From positions 1-33,703 of the forward strand of contig NBIV01000586.1 in the NCBI GenBank assembly GCA_003194525.1: a stretch of DNA of 33,703 nucleotides, read 5' to 3'. Under the pieces are notes generated by a model. The model made no database searches. It was not told the DNA's origin and worked only from the letters and a program-made list of their open reading frames with translations. Positions 18,290 through 28,956 of this stretch are shown here, in pieces; within the stretch, counting starts at the first letter, position 1, and each line of letters starts with the position of its first letter. Source of the stretch: Gracilariopsis chorda. Its lineage: Eukaryota; Rhodophyta; Florideophyceae; Gracilariales; Gracilariaceae. The position numbers were made by a program, and so were the translations under genes.

Positions 18290-19494
18290 GCTTGGTAGAT
18301 GTCAACAAACAGCACAGGTGCGATGAAAGACCTACGGCACTTAAGTAGTACAAAAATGGCAACAACGACAACAATAACAACAAAAACAACGACAACAACA
18401 ACAACAAAACTTCAAATTCGGGCGCACTGACGGGAGAAACTACCTCCGCTACCCTAGGGTGTCGGACCCCTGGCCCCCGGAGATGCTCCGGGTACAAGAC
18501 GTCTTCTTCTGTCTTCCCTCTCCTACGTCTAAGGAGAAGATGCGTCGCTCTCTACGAGGCTTCCAGAGGATGGTTAATGACCCAAGATATGCCTTCACCA
18601 AGTATAACCCTCTCTGGCCTCTTGCAAGAACTTGCGCGACCTCGCAACTGAAGCTACTATGGCAACCAAAGTACGCTGCTAACGCGCAACCACTTAAGGT
18701 CACACGCGGCCTGATCCTAAGAAGGAGGTCAGCCTACGCCACGTCGCCTCCCCGCACAAACGCCCAAGGGTCAGATGCACGGATCAAAAGCTCGTTATGG
18801 AATACCTTCGCAACAGCCCAAGAATCCCAACACGCAGTCAGGATCAAAACAAATAATTCAATCACCCGCACCAGCGCAGTACGCCACGGCACCCCGTCCA
18901 CAGATGCACCCGCTGAACTTACCAGGTCTTAACGACCGTCACCGTTATCTGTCCAAATGGACCCGTGGGAAGCCGCTCGACAGTACACCCGCTTTGGTTC
19001 AAGCCGCCAGGCTCACGTCCCCGGATACCTGGAATCACCCAAAGTAACCCGGATCAACCGCTCGTCGCACTGGACACCAGATGATGATTAAGAAACACGA
19101 AAAACAAACAACTGCTGAGCACACGATCACGGAGCCCAGACTTCGAAACTAGGCCGACTCGACCTCACGGATACGACCCGACAAACGACTCGGGGATCCC
19201 AAAACACAAGATAGAGGGAGTGTCACACACAAAGTAGATAGCGATCGACAACACGGGCAACAACGGAGGCCCAACTCAACAACGATAGCAAGTAAACGTC
19301 GAACCACTACCACCCCAACGCCCTCAGGGAGGAACGCAAACCGAAGGAGAATGACCAACACCGACCAACAATGGGATCAAGACACCCGACGCAACGACGA
19401 AAGAGGCAACAACAGCGAAACGGATGAACGGCGGTGAGGGAGAGCGGCGACAGACGAACGATACGGAAAGGGATAGCGGCAGCGGTCAGCGGGG
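18290..19494 (-). other. Untranslated leader of B1
   Basis: This is about 1.2 kb between gag and the primer-binding site, long for a copia-type element. Read on the minus strand it holds the three-hairpin module (18419-18492) and a GTT-rich tract just upstream of the start codon (18358-18410). Several short frames are open here but none has recognisable domains. Confidence 0.78.
18419..18492 (-). promoter_or_regulatory. Leader three-hairpin module (B1)
   Basis: By eye this matches the B2 module at 28753-28826, including both stems of hairpins 1 and 2. See the B2 entry for the pairing. Confidence 0.55.
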
Positions 19495-19508
19495 CTGGGC
19501 CCATAACA
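19495..19508 (-). promoter_or_regulatory. Primer-binding site, half-tRNA type (B1)
   Basis: Read on the minus strand it is TGTTATGGGCCCAG, directly after the 5' LTR. It matches the initiator tRNA-Met anticodon arm except that the first base is T, where B2 and family A have G. Confidence 0.8.
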
Positions 19509-20287
19509 TGTTGATAGTTGAAAGGAAGTTGAGGGGATGGAAGGGAAGTTCGCCAGCTCTGGCTTGGATTTACTTGGAGGTCCTTCAGGCACATCTTATA
19601 TACCACTCTAAACTCGAATTGCGCGGGAACACCAACTACAAGTAAAACCTAAACCACTAAGCAGGGACACTCAATACTACCAATCATAATCTAACATGAC
19701 ATAGCCAGCTCAGCACAACCTCATTACATCAACGCACACCAACGCACCAACGTTCCGTAATAGTTACGTGCATACACATGACCATGACAAGGCACAAATT
19801 CACGACTCCAACACACGCCAGCACATGCCAACACATCACGGTAAGTCAACACGTCACGGTAAGTCGGCACGTAACCTGTGGTGTTAGTGCCATGTCATCA
19901 TGTGGCAATGCACACAACACCCACGTCATCAATATACCCGTGCATGTGTAAACCTGTTGACAGTGCATGCGCACCTTACCATTGTACCAACCACTGCTGT
20001 ACCACTTGTACCAGGTGTCAACCACTTCATCAGTATCCCCTGCACACAACGTACACTGTGACCACTGTAGTAGCTGGACACGTGGGTGTGTCCAACCGAT
20101 CCAGTTATGCCATACCACTTGTACGCACCACGTTGCATATGTACATTTGCAGTAGCCAATCAGAAGCCAGTTTCACGTTGGGTTCGCGCACACGCGCATA
20201 TGCGCTTTTGCAGAGGTACCCTCTAAAACAGCCCATGCTCCCCGGAACATTTGGTTTTCAGTGACAGCACAGGTACTACTGCCAACA
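19509..20287 (-). repeat. B1 5' LTR
   Basis: 779 bp, the same length as its partner. The TATA box TATATAAG is on the minus strand at 19595-19602. The 18-bp tandem duplication is at 19830-19865. The block shared with family A is at 20110-20258. Confidence 0.95.
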
Positions 20288-20292
20288 GAAAA
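20288..20292 (+). repeat. Target site duplication of B1, right copy
   Basis: GAAAA, matching 13460-13464. Family A gag continues immediately with GGCTTG. Confidence 0.93.
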
Positions 20293-23200
20293 GGCTTGTG
20301 GTATCATCATCTGTGCTCTTGGTGATGCTCCATTACGCGTAGTCATGGACGTGGATGATGATCCTGCACGTATGTTGCAACTCTTCGATGGACGTTATGC
20401 CTCCAATAGGACTGTATCTAGAATTGCAGTGCAGACACGATTGTTCCGAATGTCGTACAGCGGTGAGAACATGTCCAGCTATGTGGATCAATACACGGCA
20501 TTGTTCGCTCAGTTAGACCGTATGGGCAAGGATGCTGCTATACCGGAGTCTCACAAGGCACCTATGCTACTTGCTTCCATTGATCCGAACAGTTCGTTGG
20601 AGTCCACGGCTGCTGCACTCCGTACCAAGGACATATCGGAACTGACTTGGGACTATGTGGCAACCACTTTGATCGATGAGTACAATGCTCGTCTGGTCAG
20701 TTCTTCTAGTTCAGGACGTACGCGAAGTCGAAAGAAGAACAGAAGCAAAGGTTCTAGTGGTTCACGTGTGTCCCAAAACTCCAGTCACACTCACGTCAGG
20801 GATGGAAGTGACTCTGATGATCGGCCAAGTACAACTGGTAGAGCATACGTGGTGTCCAGTAACCGGACTTATCACTGTGAATTCTGTGATCGTGATGGTC
20901 ACGCAAAGGACAGATGCCATGTGAATCCCGATAACCCAGATAATCACTTACCCAAAAGCATCCTGGACAAGCTTAACATCAAATCGAAGAGCAAATCTGG
21001 GGCGTCCAAGTCTTGCAATAAACCGGCTGGTAGTTCATCAAAGATTGAGGTATGTGGTATGGCACTGGAAAAGTCTTCCATCGTACCTCCCGACAGTTGT
21101 GATATGGACACCTATGCCGATAGTGGTGCTACATCACACTTTTTCCATTCGGTGTCTGCGTTTATTCCCGAGTCTTTGCACAATGTAGAAACTCGAACCA
21201 TCATGCTTGCCGACAATAATGAAGTATGTGCAACGCAGCGGGGTGACATAGTATTGCCATTTGAGTACGCAAACCTACGATTGACTGATGTCCTGTTCGT
21301 TCCAGAACTGGAATACAATTTGGTGTCCATAGGATGCTTGGCGGACAAGGGCATTGAATCTTTCTTTCGCTCAAGTGAAGTTCGTCTCACCTTGGACAAT
21401 GGGTTTGTAGTCGGCAGTGGCCATCGCGATCGACGCTCGGGGTTTTACACCTTACCCGATCCGATATTGCAAGGTACCAACCCAACCCCATCCTCGTCAC
21501 CAACTAGTGGAGATCATTGCATGAAGACATCGGAGTCCAGTATTGCTAATCTATGGCATCGGCGACTTGCCCACATCAATGCGCGCGACCTCCAGTCAGT
21601 TTACAAACATGCTGAAGGGGTGCTGAAGATGTCGGGAATGGAGGAGATATGCCGCCCGTGTATGCTTGGTAAGGCACATAAACTTCCGTTCCCTGGCAAA
21701 TACGACCGAGCATCATCCGTAGGTGAGGTGGTACACTCCGATATACTAGGACCCCTTGTACCTTCATTCCCACAAAGGTTTCAATATGCCACTACATTCC
21801 TTGACGAGCATTCAAGGTATGCACTCTTAGGCTTCATGACCCATAAAAGTGAAATTGCTGTTGTATTCGATGCAGTTGAGCACAAGTTCCAGCAGCTTGG
21901 AGGAGTGGCCATTGCGAAAGTGCACTCGGATAATGCCCAGGAGTATATTGCGTTGCAGCTGAACCCTGCCAACAATCTTCAAGACACTTCTTTCTCTCCT
22001 CCGTATACTCCGGAACACAATGCAATAGCCGAGCGCATCAATCGCACTATGGAGGAAGCTGCTCGAGCTTTGCTCATACAGGCAAGTCTCCCAGAGTGCT
22101 TGTGGCCATACGCATTAAAACACGTCATACATGTTCGCAATAGGGTTTATCACTCAGCAACTGGAAGCAGCCCTTACCTTTTGATGACTGGTTCAAAACC
22201 ATCCCTGAAGCATGTCAAAGTGTTTGGGTGTGCTGCGTTCGTGCTTAAGATGAAACCGGATACCAAGTTCGAGTCTCGTGCACTTGAGGGAGTGTACTTG
22301 CAGACTCTTGAGCATGGTGTGTATGATGTTTTAGTCAATGATAGTGATGAGATTCCAAGCATTGTAAAGTCTCGTCATGTGACATTTGACGAGTCCAAGT
22401 TCCCTGGGGTACCATTCCTGGAACATGTTATGAGTGATGAAGGTGCATCAGATGATACTTATGAATGCACAGATCACTCTGAAATCGATACTGAGAGTGG
22501 TAGTATGGTTTCTGTGGACACCCCATTGGACATTGAGAGTGATACGGAACATATTGAATCCACTCCTATACCAACGGCACAGAGCATTGAAAGCGGTACC
22601 GATCATCCAGATGATAGCGAGCATACTTCTGGTGACGATTTGAACACAGACAATTGTGGTGAGCATGCCCCAAGTGCTAGTCAACATACTTCGGACACTG
22701 ATGTCTTACCGGAATCTGAACCAGAACCACGCTATCCTCGCCGTACACGACGTGCACCAGCTAAGTGGTGGTACATGGCCGGTAGTGCAACGTCACAAAT
22801 GAATATTACTACCAGTGATGAACCTACTCTCGGCGAAGCACTGTCTGCCACACCACCTGAGCAGAGCCTTTGGAAGAGTGCCATTGATGAAGAACTGACA
22901 TCTCTGGAGGAGAAGAACACTTGGGAGGAGGATGAATCACCTGCCTCTCAGCCTCTTCCTACTCATGTCATTCTAAACGTAAAGCGCGATGCCAAAGGAT
23001 CAGTTGAGAGATTCAAGGCTATGGTTGTGGCTGGTGGCAATCACCAGACATACGGGCAGAACTACATGGAGACATATGCGCCAGTAGTGCCATTTAGCCT
23101 GGTCCGCATGTTCCTGTACGTCGCACTTTGTATTCAGATGTATGTGGCTCAAGTAGATGTTAAGACTGCATTTCTCAACGGTGAGCTTAAAGAAGACGTG

Positions 23201-24394
23201 TGGGTGATGTCGCCGCGTGGTGTTCCTGGTCTGACCACAAAGTGCTATAAGTTACTCAAGGCTATGTACGGTTTGAAACAGGCTCATCTAGCATGGCACA
23301 CCAAGTTCAAAGCAGACATGAAGAGGTTGGGTTTTGAGGAACTACCCAGCGCACCGTGCGTATTCAAGCAAAAGGTTGGAGATGGCATGTATGCCTACAT
23401 ACTCGTATATGTGGACGACATTCTGGTGTTCACGCCAACGCTAGAGCAACGGACTACGGTGTTGGAGGAGCTCAAAACACTCTATGACCTCCGCATTGAG
23501 AACCGAATCACTCTGTACCTTGGCGTGGAGCTGTCATGGAAGATAGGTACAGCCGGACAACTCCTTGGTGTCAAGCTGGGACAGTCGCTGTATATTGAAA
23601 GTATACTTCGACGATTTGGTCTCCAGAACGCTAAGCCAGTACCTAGCCCTATGGTGGAGTGCTTCTTCACATCTCTAGCAATGGAGGAGGACAAATCACC
23701 AATGGATGTGCAGTTGTACCAGCAGATGATCGGGTCTCTGCTGTACTTGGCAATACGTACTAGGTTGGATATACTTGCACCAGTTCTCATCCTGGCTCGT
23801 TTTCAGAGTGCTCCTACCGCTTGGTGTCACAAAGCAGTGAAGCGTGTGCTCAGGTACCTGTGTGGAACGCGACAGCATGGGATATGCTACAGGCCTGGAT
23901 CGCTAGATCTGCATGGTTTTGTGGACTCTGACTACGCTGGAGATACTACGAGTCGGAAGTCGATGTCCGGGTATATCGTTAAACTTGGGTCAGCAACCTG
24001 CTGGTATGGTGGTAGAAAACAAGCGTCAGTTGCGCTATACACTGGCGAGGCGGAGTACTATGCTCTGACTTTGGCTGCACAGGAAGTGGTATGGGTTGCT
24101 CGTGTGCTACGGGAATGCGGCTTCGACATGAAACCTTTGGTTCCTCTACACTCTGACAACCAGTGCGCATTGGAGTGGGCTGGTGGTGAAAGGTGTCCTT
24201 CTAGTCGTGCTAAGCACATTGATGTAAAGGTTCACTTTATCCGAGATCTCATAAGAGACAATGTGATTAGTGTTCAATACGTCCCAAGTGAGCTGAATGA
24301 TGCCGATTTACTCACCAAGCCATTGGGACGTATGAAGGTTAATGCAATTCTCAAACTGCTTGGTCTTGGACAGAAACTCGAGGAGGAGTGTTGA
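20293..24394 (+). pseudogene. Family A gag-pol, A3 remainder after B1 (open frame)
   Basis: This is the rest of A3 from about codon 83 to the stop at 24392-24394, with no stop or frameshift. An apparent longer frame from 20261 is only readthrough from the B1 LTR. The integrase codon that is TAG in A1 and A2 is TCG here. Zinc knuckle, protease DSG, integrase H/H/C/C and D/D/E, RT YVDD (23408-23419) and RNase H acidic residues are all present. Private changes include Arg to Met in the conserved RFKARVV stretch of RT and Ser to Tyr just before the TGEAEY motif of RNase H. Separated from its gag start and promoter by 6.8 kb of inverted B1, it cannot be expressed normally. Confidence 0.93.
24380..24388 (+). 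promoter_or_regulatory. Polypurine tract (A3)
   Basis: GAGGAGGAG directly before LTR4, identical to units 1 and 2. Confidence 0.85.
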
Positions 24395-25121
24395 AGTGTT
24401 GAACTCTACAAGTGGACGAGTGGCTGGCCAACCCCCACAGAAGGTCTCAGCTTGGTCCAAAACCAAACCTTCAGGGGACGATGGGCACTTTTGGAGCCCC
24501 TCGCTCCAAAAGCGCATATGCGCCTCTGCTCAAATCCAACGTGAAACGGCAATGTGATTGGCTACTGTAAAATGCTATATGCATTGTATACCGTACAAGT
24601 GTTATGGAGTGTATGGTACTGGATTGCGGATATGCACAAGTGGAGCAATGTGGTTGGTCCAAGTGTGCGCGCAGTAGACGGTTGTGCTGCAATGCCGAAG
24701 ATGCGAATGGGAGCTGTATTGGGTGATTTGGGACAATGTGCGTTTGCGGGCTGCGCGGAGGGGTTGGAGTGCCAGGATGGTAATTGTTGATTTTTTAGAG
24801 CTGGTTCCAGATCAAGGGACTGGCAATGGATTTGCCGCATTGATTGATTTAGTTATTTGAAATTGTGACCCTCTAGATTGTGTGCGCTTTTCGTGTACAC
24901 CTGCACACACGAATAACGTGTAGTGTAATGGTGCAACCACCGCCGTCGCTTGCCGCGACGACGGTGAAGTGTGTGCGGTAGGGTATATGTAGATTGGCTT
25001 TGCCTGCTGTCGAGTAAACTGGTCGACTAAGTCTGACAACCTTCCTTGTTTTATTTTCTTGTTTCGTCTTCCTCCCGTTTTTTCTTCCCTTTTGTTTTCA
25101 TAACCCGCGTGCGTTGCAACA
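24389..25121 (+). repeat. Family A LTR4, shared by units 3 and 4
   Basis: 733 bp, TGTTG...CAACA. It has LTR1-type bases near 24885 and 24930, plus the 5-bp insertion seen in LTR3. The TATA-like box is at 24984-24991. Confidence 0.95.
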
Positions 25122-25135
25122 GGTTATGGGCCCAG
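25122..25135 (+). promoter_or_regulatory. Primer-binding site, half-tRNA type (A4)
   Basis: GGTTATGGGCCCAG directly after LTR4, the same as in units 1 to 3. Confidence 0.85.
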
Positions 25136-25908
25136 AGCGTCTACTTTTTGCAGACGTCGCCCTCTACTAATATCTCTTTGGATTCTACGAAGACTGGTTT
25201 TTCTTTCGCGCAGGTACGCGTTGCGTTGCGAGCGAGCGAATCTTGTGGAAGTCGAGTGGCAGTGGTGAAAGTAGGCAAAGCGTTCAGAGACACCTTCTCT
25301 GGGAAGCCGACCTGCGCCTGTTCCGATCCCTGCTTCTTTGCTTCAGCGCACAAGGAAGACCGCGCTATTTTCCGGCAAGCGACTAGAAGGGGTTAACTGG
25401 TGAAAGCTTATCGCGTCAGCTACTAGCCTCCCTTGGACGTCTCGTACGGATTGTAAAGCCCCTCGCTCTGAAGTGCGCAGAGCAGGATTGGTTGCAGAAA
25501 CCGCATCTCACCTGGAGAGAGTTACCAGGGACCAGAGGATTCGGACCTCTAGGGTAGCGGGGATAGTATCTCCTGCCAGTGCGCCCGTCTTAAGAAGTTT
25601 TATTTCTGTCCAGGCTCGTATCAGTACGTCCTGTGAGTATACTCCGGGCGTTAAGTACCCGAACTCTGCCTGTCATCGCGTACGAGACGCGTCTCGACAA
25701 GCGTAGTAGACTTGGTTACACGGTCTCCGCTGAAGTTTTCGCTGTTGAGTGTTTGAGATTCTTCTCCGCTCCAGTTTTTCTGGTTCTTTGTGTAACAGAA
25801 GCCTTGAAATCCCTCTTTGGGCTTCAATACATTGCGTGGATATCAATACATTTGGCATCTACATAGTTGCTTTTGTTGCTTTTCTTTGGTTCTAGTCCCG
25901 TAGGAACC
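25136..25908 (+). other. Untranslated leader of A4
   Basis: 773 bp, nearly identical to the A2 and A3 leaders, with the hairpin module at 25511-25587. No gene is seen. Confidence 0.8.
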
Positions 25909-26957
25909 ATGTCCGACTCCGAAGTTGAAACGGAATCCACATCTGGAATGAAAATTCCTCGTTTCCATGGTAAGCGTGGTGATGATTATATGCTGTGGGG
26001 TCACCGTCTTCGTGCTGCATGCCGTATTAATGGTGTCTGGAATGTCGCGAATCCCCCTGGGGTTCAATCTACCACAGATATTTCAACTCAAGACACAACT
26101 ACCGCAGGTAGTGGCACTGAAATAGCAACTCCCCGTATCATTGCGAAACGAGAAAAGGCTTGTGGTATCATCATCTGTGCTCTTGGTGATGCTCCATTAC
26201 GCGTAGTCATGGACGTGGATGATGATCCTGCACGTATGTTGCAACTCTTCGATGGACGTTATGCCTCCAATAGGACTGTATCTAGAATTGCAGTGCAGAC
26301 ACGATTGTTCCGAATGTCGTACAGCGGTGAGAACATGTCCAGCTATGTGGATCAATACACGGCATTGTTCGCTCAGTTAGACCGTATGGGCAAGGATGCT
26401 GCTATACCGGAGTCTCACAAGCACCTATGCTACTTGCTTCCATTGATCCGAACAGTTCGTTGGAGTCCACGGCTGCTGCACTCCGTACCAAGGACATATC
26501 GGAACTGACTTGGGACTATGTGGCAACCACTTTGATCGATGAGTACAATGCTCGTCTGGTCAGTTCTTCTAGTTCAGGACGTACGCGAAGTTGAAAGAAG
26601 AACAGAAGCAAAGGTTCTAGTGGTTCACGTGTGTCCCAAAACTCCAGTCACACTCACGTCAGGGATGGAAGTGACTCTGATGATCGGCCAAGTACAACTG
26701 GTAGAGCATACGTGGTGTCCAGTAACCGGACTTATCACTGTGAATTCTGTGATCGTGATGGTCACAGGAAGGACAGATGCCATGTGAATCCCGATAACCC
26801 AGATAATCACTTACCCAAAAGCATCCTGGACAAGCTTAACATCAAATCGAAGAGCAAATCTGGGGCGTCCAAGTCTTGCAATAAACCGGCTGGTAGTTCA
26901 TCAAAGATTGAGGTATGTGGTATGGCACTGGAAAAGTCTTCCATCGTACCTCCCGAC
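25909..26957 (+). pseudogene. Family A gag/protease fragment of A4, frameshifted and truncated
   Basis: The ATG is at 25909. The frame is lost by one missing G near 26420 and ends at 26506-26508. Back in the original frame, CGA has become TGA at 26592-26594 in the Ser/Arg-rich linker. The zinc knuckle cysteines and histidine remain, but the Ala after the His is Arg through three adjacent base changes. B2 interrupts just before the protease DSG motif, so neither protease nor anything downstream is present. Confidence 0.9.
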
Positions 26958-26986
26958 TGTTGGCAGTAGTACCTGTGCTGTCACTG

Positions 26987-27135
26987 AAAACCAAATGTTC
27001 CGGGGAGCATGGGCTGTTTTAGAGGGTACCTCTGCAAAAGCGCATATGCGCGTGTGCGCGAACCCAACGTGAAACTGGCTTCTGATTGGCTACTGCAAAT
27101 GTACATATGCAACGTGGTGCGTACAAGTGGTATGG
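26987..27135 (+). promoter_or_regulatory. Conserved LTR block shared with family A
   Basis: 149 bp aligning without gaps to 5908-6056 of LTR2. The hairpin at 27017-27039 pairs TTTT+AGAGG with CCTCT+AAAA around loop GTA with a 2-base bulge. The palindrome GCGCATATGCGC follows at 27040-27051 and the inverted CCAAT box within 27084-27099. The copy in the 3' LTR (33025-33172) has one base deleted. Confidence 0.65.
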
Positions 27136-27379
27136 CATAACTGGATCGGTTGGACACACCCACGTGTCCAGCTACTACAGTGGTCACAGTGTACGTTGTG
27201 TGCAGGGGATACTGATGAAGTGGTTGACACCTGTTACAAGTGGTACAGCAGTGGTTGGTACAATGGTAAGGTGCGCATGCACTGTCAACAGGTTTACACA
27301 TGCACGGGTATATTGATGACGTGGGTGTTGTGTGCATTGCCACATGATGACATGGCACTAACACCACAGGTTACGTGCC

Positions 27380-27415
27380 GACTTACCGTGACGTGTTGAC
27401 TTACCGTGATGTGTG
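27380..27415 (+). repeat. 18-bp tandem duplication in the B LTR
   Basis: Two adjacent copies of GACTTACCGTGAYGTGTK. Present in all four B LTRs (also 13786-13821, 19830-19865 and 33417-33452). It could be a doubled factor-binding site; no function is shown. Confidence 0.7.
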
Positions 27416-27736
27416 GGCATGTGCTGGCGTGTGTTGGAGTCGTGAATTTGTGCCTTGTCATGGTCATGTGTATGCACGTAACTATTACAGAACATTGGTG
27501 CGTTGGTGTGCGTTGGTGTAATGAGGTTGTGCTGAGCTGGCTATTTCATGTTAGATGATGATTGGTAGTATTTAGTGTCCCTGCTTAGTGGTTTAGGTTT
27601 TATTTGTAGTTGGTGTTCCCGCGCAATTCGAGTTTAGAGTGGTATAAAAGATGTGCCTGAAGGACCTCCAAGTAAATCCAAGCCAGAGCTGGCGAACTTC
27701 CCTTCCATCCCCTCAACTTCCTTTCAATTTTCAACA

Positions 27737-27750
27737 GGTTATGGGCCCAG
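27737..27750 (+). promoter_or_regulatory. Primer-binding site, half-tRNA type (B2)
   Basis: GGTTATGGGCCCAG directly after the LTR, the same 14 bases as family A. The following C extends the match to the animal-type initiator tRNA-Met by one base. Confidence 0.85.
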
Positions 27751-28752
27751 CCCCGCTGACCGCTGCCGCTATCCCTTTCCGTATCGTTCGTCTGTCGCCG
27801 CTCTCCCTCACCGACGTTCATCCGTTTCGCTGTTGTTGCCTCTTTCGTCGTTGCGTCGGGTGTCTTGATCCCATTGTTGGTCGGTGTTGGTCATTCTCCT
27901 TTGGTTTGCGTTCCTCCCTGAGGGCGTTGTGGTGGTAGTGGTTCGACGTTTACTTCCTATCGTTGTTGAGTTGGGCCTCCGTTGTTGCCCGTGTTGTCGA
28001 TCGCTATCTACTTTGTGTGTGACACTCCCTCTATCTTGTGTTTTGGGTTCCCCGAATCGTTTGTTGGGTCGTATCCGTGAGGTCGAGTCGGTCTAGTTTC
28101 GAAGTCTGGGCTCCGTGATCGTGTGCTCAGCAGTTGTTTGTTTTTCGTTTTTCTTAATCATCATCTGGTGTCCAGTGCGACGAGCGGTTGATCCGGGTTA
28201 CTTTGGGTGATTCCAGGTATCCGGGGACGTGAGCCTGGCGGCTTGAACCAAAGCGGGTGTACTGTCGAGCGGCTTCCCACCGGTCCATTTGGACAGATAA
28301 CGGTGACGGTCGTTAAGACCTGGTGAGTTCAGCGGGTGCATCTGTGGACGGGGTGCCGTGGCGTACTGCGCTGGTGCGGGTGATTGAATTATTTGTTTTG
28401 ATCCTGACTGCGTGTCGGGATTCTTGGGCTGTTGCGAAAGTATTCCATAACGAGCTTTTGATCCGTGCATCTGACCCTTGGGCGTTTGTGCGGGGAGGCG
28501 ACGTGGCGTAGGCTGACCTCCTTCTTAGGATCAGGCCGCGTGTGACCTTAAGTGGTTGCGCGTTAGCAGCGTACTTTGGTTGCCATAGTAGCTTCAGTTG
28601 CGAGGTCGCGCAAGTTCTTGCAAGAGGCCAGAGAGGGTTATAATTGGTGAAGGCATATCTTGGGTCATTAACCATCCTCTGGAAGCCTCGTAGAGAGCGA
28701 CGCATCTTCTCCTTAGACGTAGGAGAGGGAAGACAGAAGAAGACGTCTTGTA

Positions 28753-28826
28753 CCCGGAGCATCTCCGGGGGCCAGGGGTCCGACACCCTAGGGTAGCGGA
28801 GGTAGTTTCTCCCGTCAGTGCGCCCG
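28753..28826 (+). promoter_or_regulatory. Leader three-hairpin module (family B)
   Basis: Hairpin 1: CCCGGAG 28753-28759 pairs with CTCCGGG 28763-28769, loop CAT. Four bases later hairpin 2 pairs AGGG 28774-28777 with CCCT 28786-28789. AGGGTAGCGG follows and hairpin 3 pairs GGAGG 28798-28802 with TCTCC 28808-28812. The last 38 bases are 33/38 identical to A2 6994-7031. The stems differ in sequence from family A but still pair. Confidence 0.55.
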
Positions 28827-28837
28827 AATTTGAAGTT

Positions 28838-28886
28838 TTGTTGTTGTTGTTGTCGTTGTTTTTGTTGTTATTGTTGTCGTTGTTGC
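28838..28886 (+). repeat. GTT-rich low-complexity tract
   Basis: An imperfect GTT/GTC trinucleotide run about 70 bp upstream of the gag ATG. The B1 counterpart is at 18358-18410 (minus strand). Such a tract should be poorly structured RNA. Confidence 0.75.
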
Positions 28887-28956
28887 CATTTTTTGTACTA
28901 CTTAAGTGCCGTAGGTCTTTCATCGCACCTGAGCTGTTTGTTGACATCTACCAAGC

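Larger units (their letters stand above)
13465..20287 (-). mobile_element. Family B copia-type LTR retrotransposon B1, complete, nested in A3
   Basis: This 6823-bp element in minus orientation has two 779-bp LTRs, TGTTG...CAACA ends, a 5-bp target duplication, a primer-binding site, a 1.2-kb leader, a full-length open gag-pol and a polypurine tract. By eye the LTRs differ at about seven or eight positions (about 1%), so the insertion is fairly recent but not brand new. Its protease active-site Asp is changed to Glu. Confidence 0.96.
11697..25121 (+). mobile_element. Family A LTR retrotransposon, unit 3 (A3), split by nested element B1
   Basis: LTR3, internal sequence to 13464, nested B1, internal sequence 20293-24388 and LTR4. 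Subtracting B1 and one copy of the 5-bp duplication leaves 5131 bp of internal DNA, exactly the length in A2. It is the only A unit whose reading frame shows no stop or frameshift other than the insertion. Confidence 0.93.
24389..26957 (+). mobile_element. Family A LTR retrotransposon, unit 4 (A4), interrupted by B2
   Basis: LTR4 plus 1836 bp of internal region, which stops at CCGAC (26953-26957) where B2 begins. The rest of unit 4 would be expected beyond the window after a second CCGAC. Confidence 0.9.
26958..27736 (+). repeat. B2 5' LTR
   Basis: 779 bp, TGTTG...CAACA. The TATA box here is TATAAAAG at 27643-27650; the other three B LTRs have TATATAAG. The 18-bp tandem duplication is at 27380-27415. 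Confidence 0.95.
27751..28956 (+). other. Untranslated leader of B2
   Basis: This is 1206 bp without a recognisable gene. The upstream part (to about 28620) shows no feature I can name. 28630-28692 weakly resembles A leader 6829-6890. The three-hairpin module follows at 28753-28826, then a GTT-rich tract at 28838-28886. Confidence 0.78.

Noticed and set aside
18459..18932. 157-codon plus-strand frame (and its B2 equivalent at 28313-28786, minus)
   Set aside because: It is antisense to the B leader, lies over the hairpin module and has no recognisable domain; the two copies are similar only because the leaders are.
20261..20292. Extension of A3 pol upstream into B1 as a fused gene start
   Set aside because: These codons are B1 LTR sequence and the target duplication; the open frame is accidental readthrough across the junction.
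27127..27399. A 90-codon Trp-rich frame open in the four B LTRs
   Set aside because: It starts with GTG, has no ATG or domain, and the four copies are too similar (about 1% different) for conservation to mean anything.
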